NCBI RefSeq assembly: GCF_019320115.1
Contig: NC_089595.1
Span: 111,864,461 to 111,928,460, forward strand
Direction of reading: 5' to 3'
Origin: Miscanthus floridulus
Taxonomy: Eukaryota > Streptophyta > Magnoliopsida > Poales > Poaceae
Length of the DNA: 64,000 bases
The notes beneath the pieces are model-generated. The model was not told where the DNA came from. It was given only the letters and a program-made list of their open reading frames with translations, and searched no databases. The position numbers and the translations under genes are program-made. The stretch's first letter is position 1. Each line of letters opens with the position of its first letter. Below are positions 63,893 to 64,000 of the stretch, in pieces.

Positions 63893-64000
63893 TGTAACAC
63901 CTCGGGTGTTAGCCTTGCATAACTTGACTTGCATAACATGAGCATGATCATCACGCATTCATAAACAAGCATTTACAATTGAAACATTTGATTGAAACAT
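63893..64000 (+). repeat. 3' LTR of the chromovirus, first 108 bases
   Basis: Matches 52955-53062 with a single difference (CTCGGGTG versus CTCGAGTG). Truncated by the window end. Confidence 0.93.

Larger units (their letters stand above)
52955..64000 (+). mobile_element. Ty3/gypsy chromovirus, Tekay/Del-like, running off the window
   Basis: 5' LTR 52955-57383, primer site, extra ORF (58153-59082), gag-pol in a single frame (59439-63881), polypurine tract and the first 108 bases of the 3' LTR. The domain order protease, reverse transcriptase, RNase H, integrase, chromodomain defines a chromovirus; the very long LTR and overall layout suggest the Tekay/Del lineage. The frame is kept throughout but is cut by many stops. 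The left target base group is GAAAT; the right side is outside the window. Confidence 0.93.

Overview
The window is plant nuclear DNA from a grass, most likely a panicoid/Andropogoneae species of the maize, sorghum or sugarcane kind. Its genes have GT-AG introns. The encoded ketol-acid reductoisomerase closely resembles the maize enzyme as I remember it. The rest is packed with grass-type MITEs, an Au-like SINE, CACTA and Helitron termini, a copia element, an L1-type LINE and a Tekay/Del-like chromovirus. Species is inference.

Left part (1-14 kb): the last four exons of a CHUP1/IPGA1-like gene (+) are followed by a tandem array of four copies of a small, unrecognised three-exon gene, all on the minus strand. 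Copy 1 is open. Copies 2-4 are broken by a CACTA fragment, a stop plus lost splice donor, and frameshifts. Copies 1 and 2 sit in a recent direct duplication of about 3.3 kb that also carries an AACAT-rich tract, a Helitron-like 3' end and two small foldback elements. A degraded copy of the last CHUP1 exon lies at 13.84-13.99 kb.

Middle (14-34.4 kb): an armadillo-repeat protein gene (-) is split by a 5.1-kb intron full of mobile DNA, including a SINE with a perfect 15-bp target duplication. After MITEs and a solo LTR comes a ten-exon plastid ketol-acid reductoisomerase gene (+) carrying four single-base-type insertions, then an intact single-exon DUF538 gene (+) and an intact VQ-motif gene (-).

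Right part (34.7-64 kb) is almost entirely retrotransposons: a minus-strand Ty1/copia element with a perfect 5-bp target duplication and a younger hAT element inside its 3' LTR; a minus-strand LINE whose ORF1-end plus endonuclease segment is present three times in tandem and whose reading frame is split by a 2.3-kb insertion; and a plus-strand Ty3/gypsy chromovirus with a 4.4-kb LTR that runs off the window.

The most striking observation is in the chromovirus. Between its primer binding site and gag lies an extra ORF (58153-59082) whose first 12 residues after Met are identical to the histone H3 tail. It keeps the K4 and K9 positions while K14, K18 and K23 are Arg, and it ends in a strongly acidic tail. 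The same element encodes an integrase with a C-terminal chromodomain, so one element carries both an H3-tail look-alike and a predicted histone-tail reader. This copy has many stop codons, all explicable by C-to-T/G-to-A transitions, yet the 108 comparable LTR bases differ at only one site.
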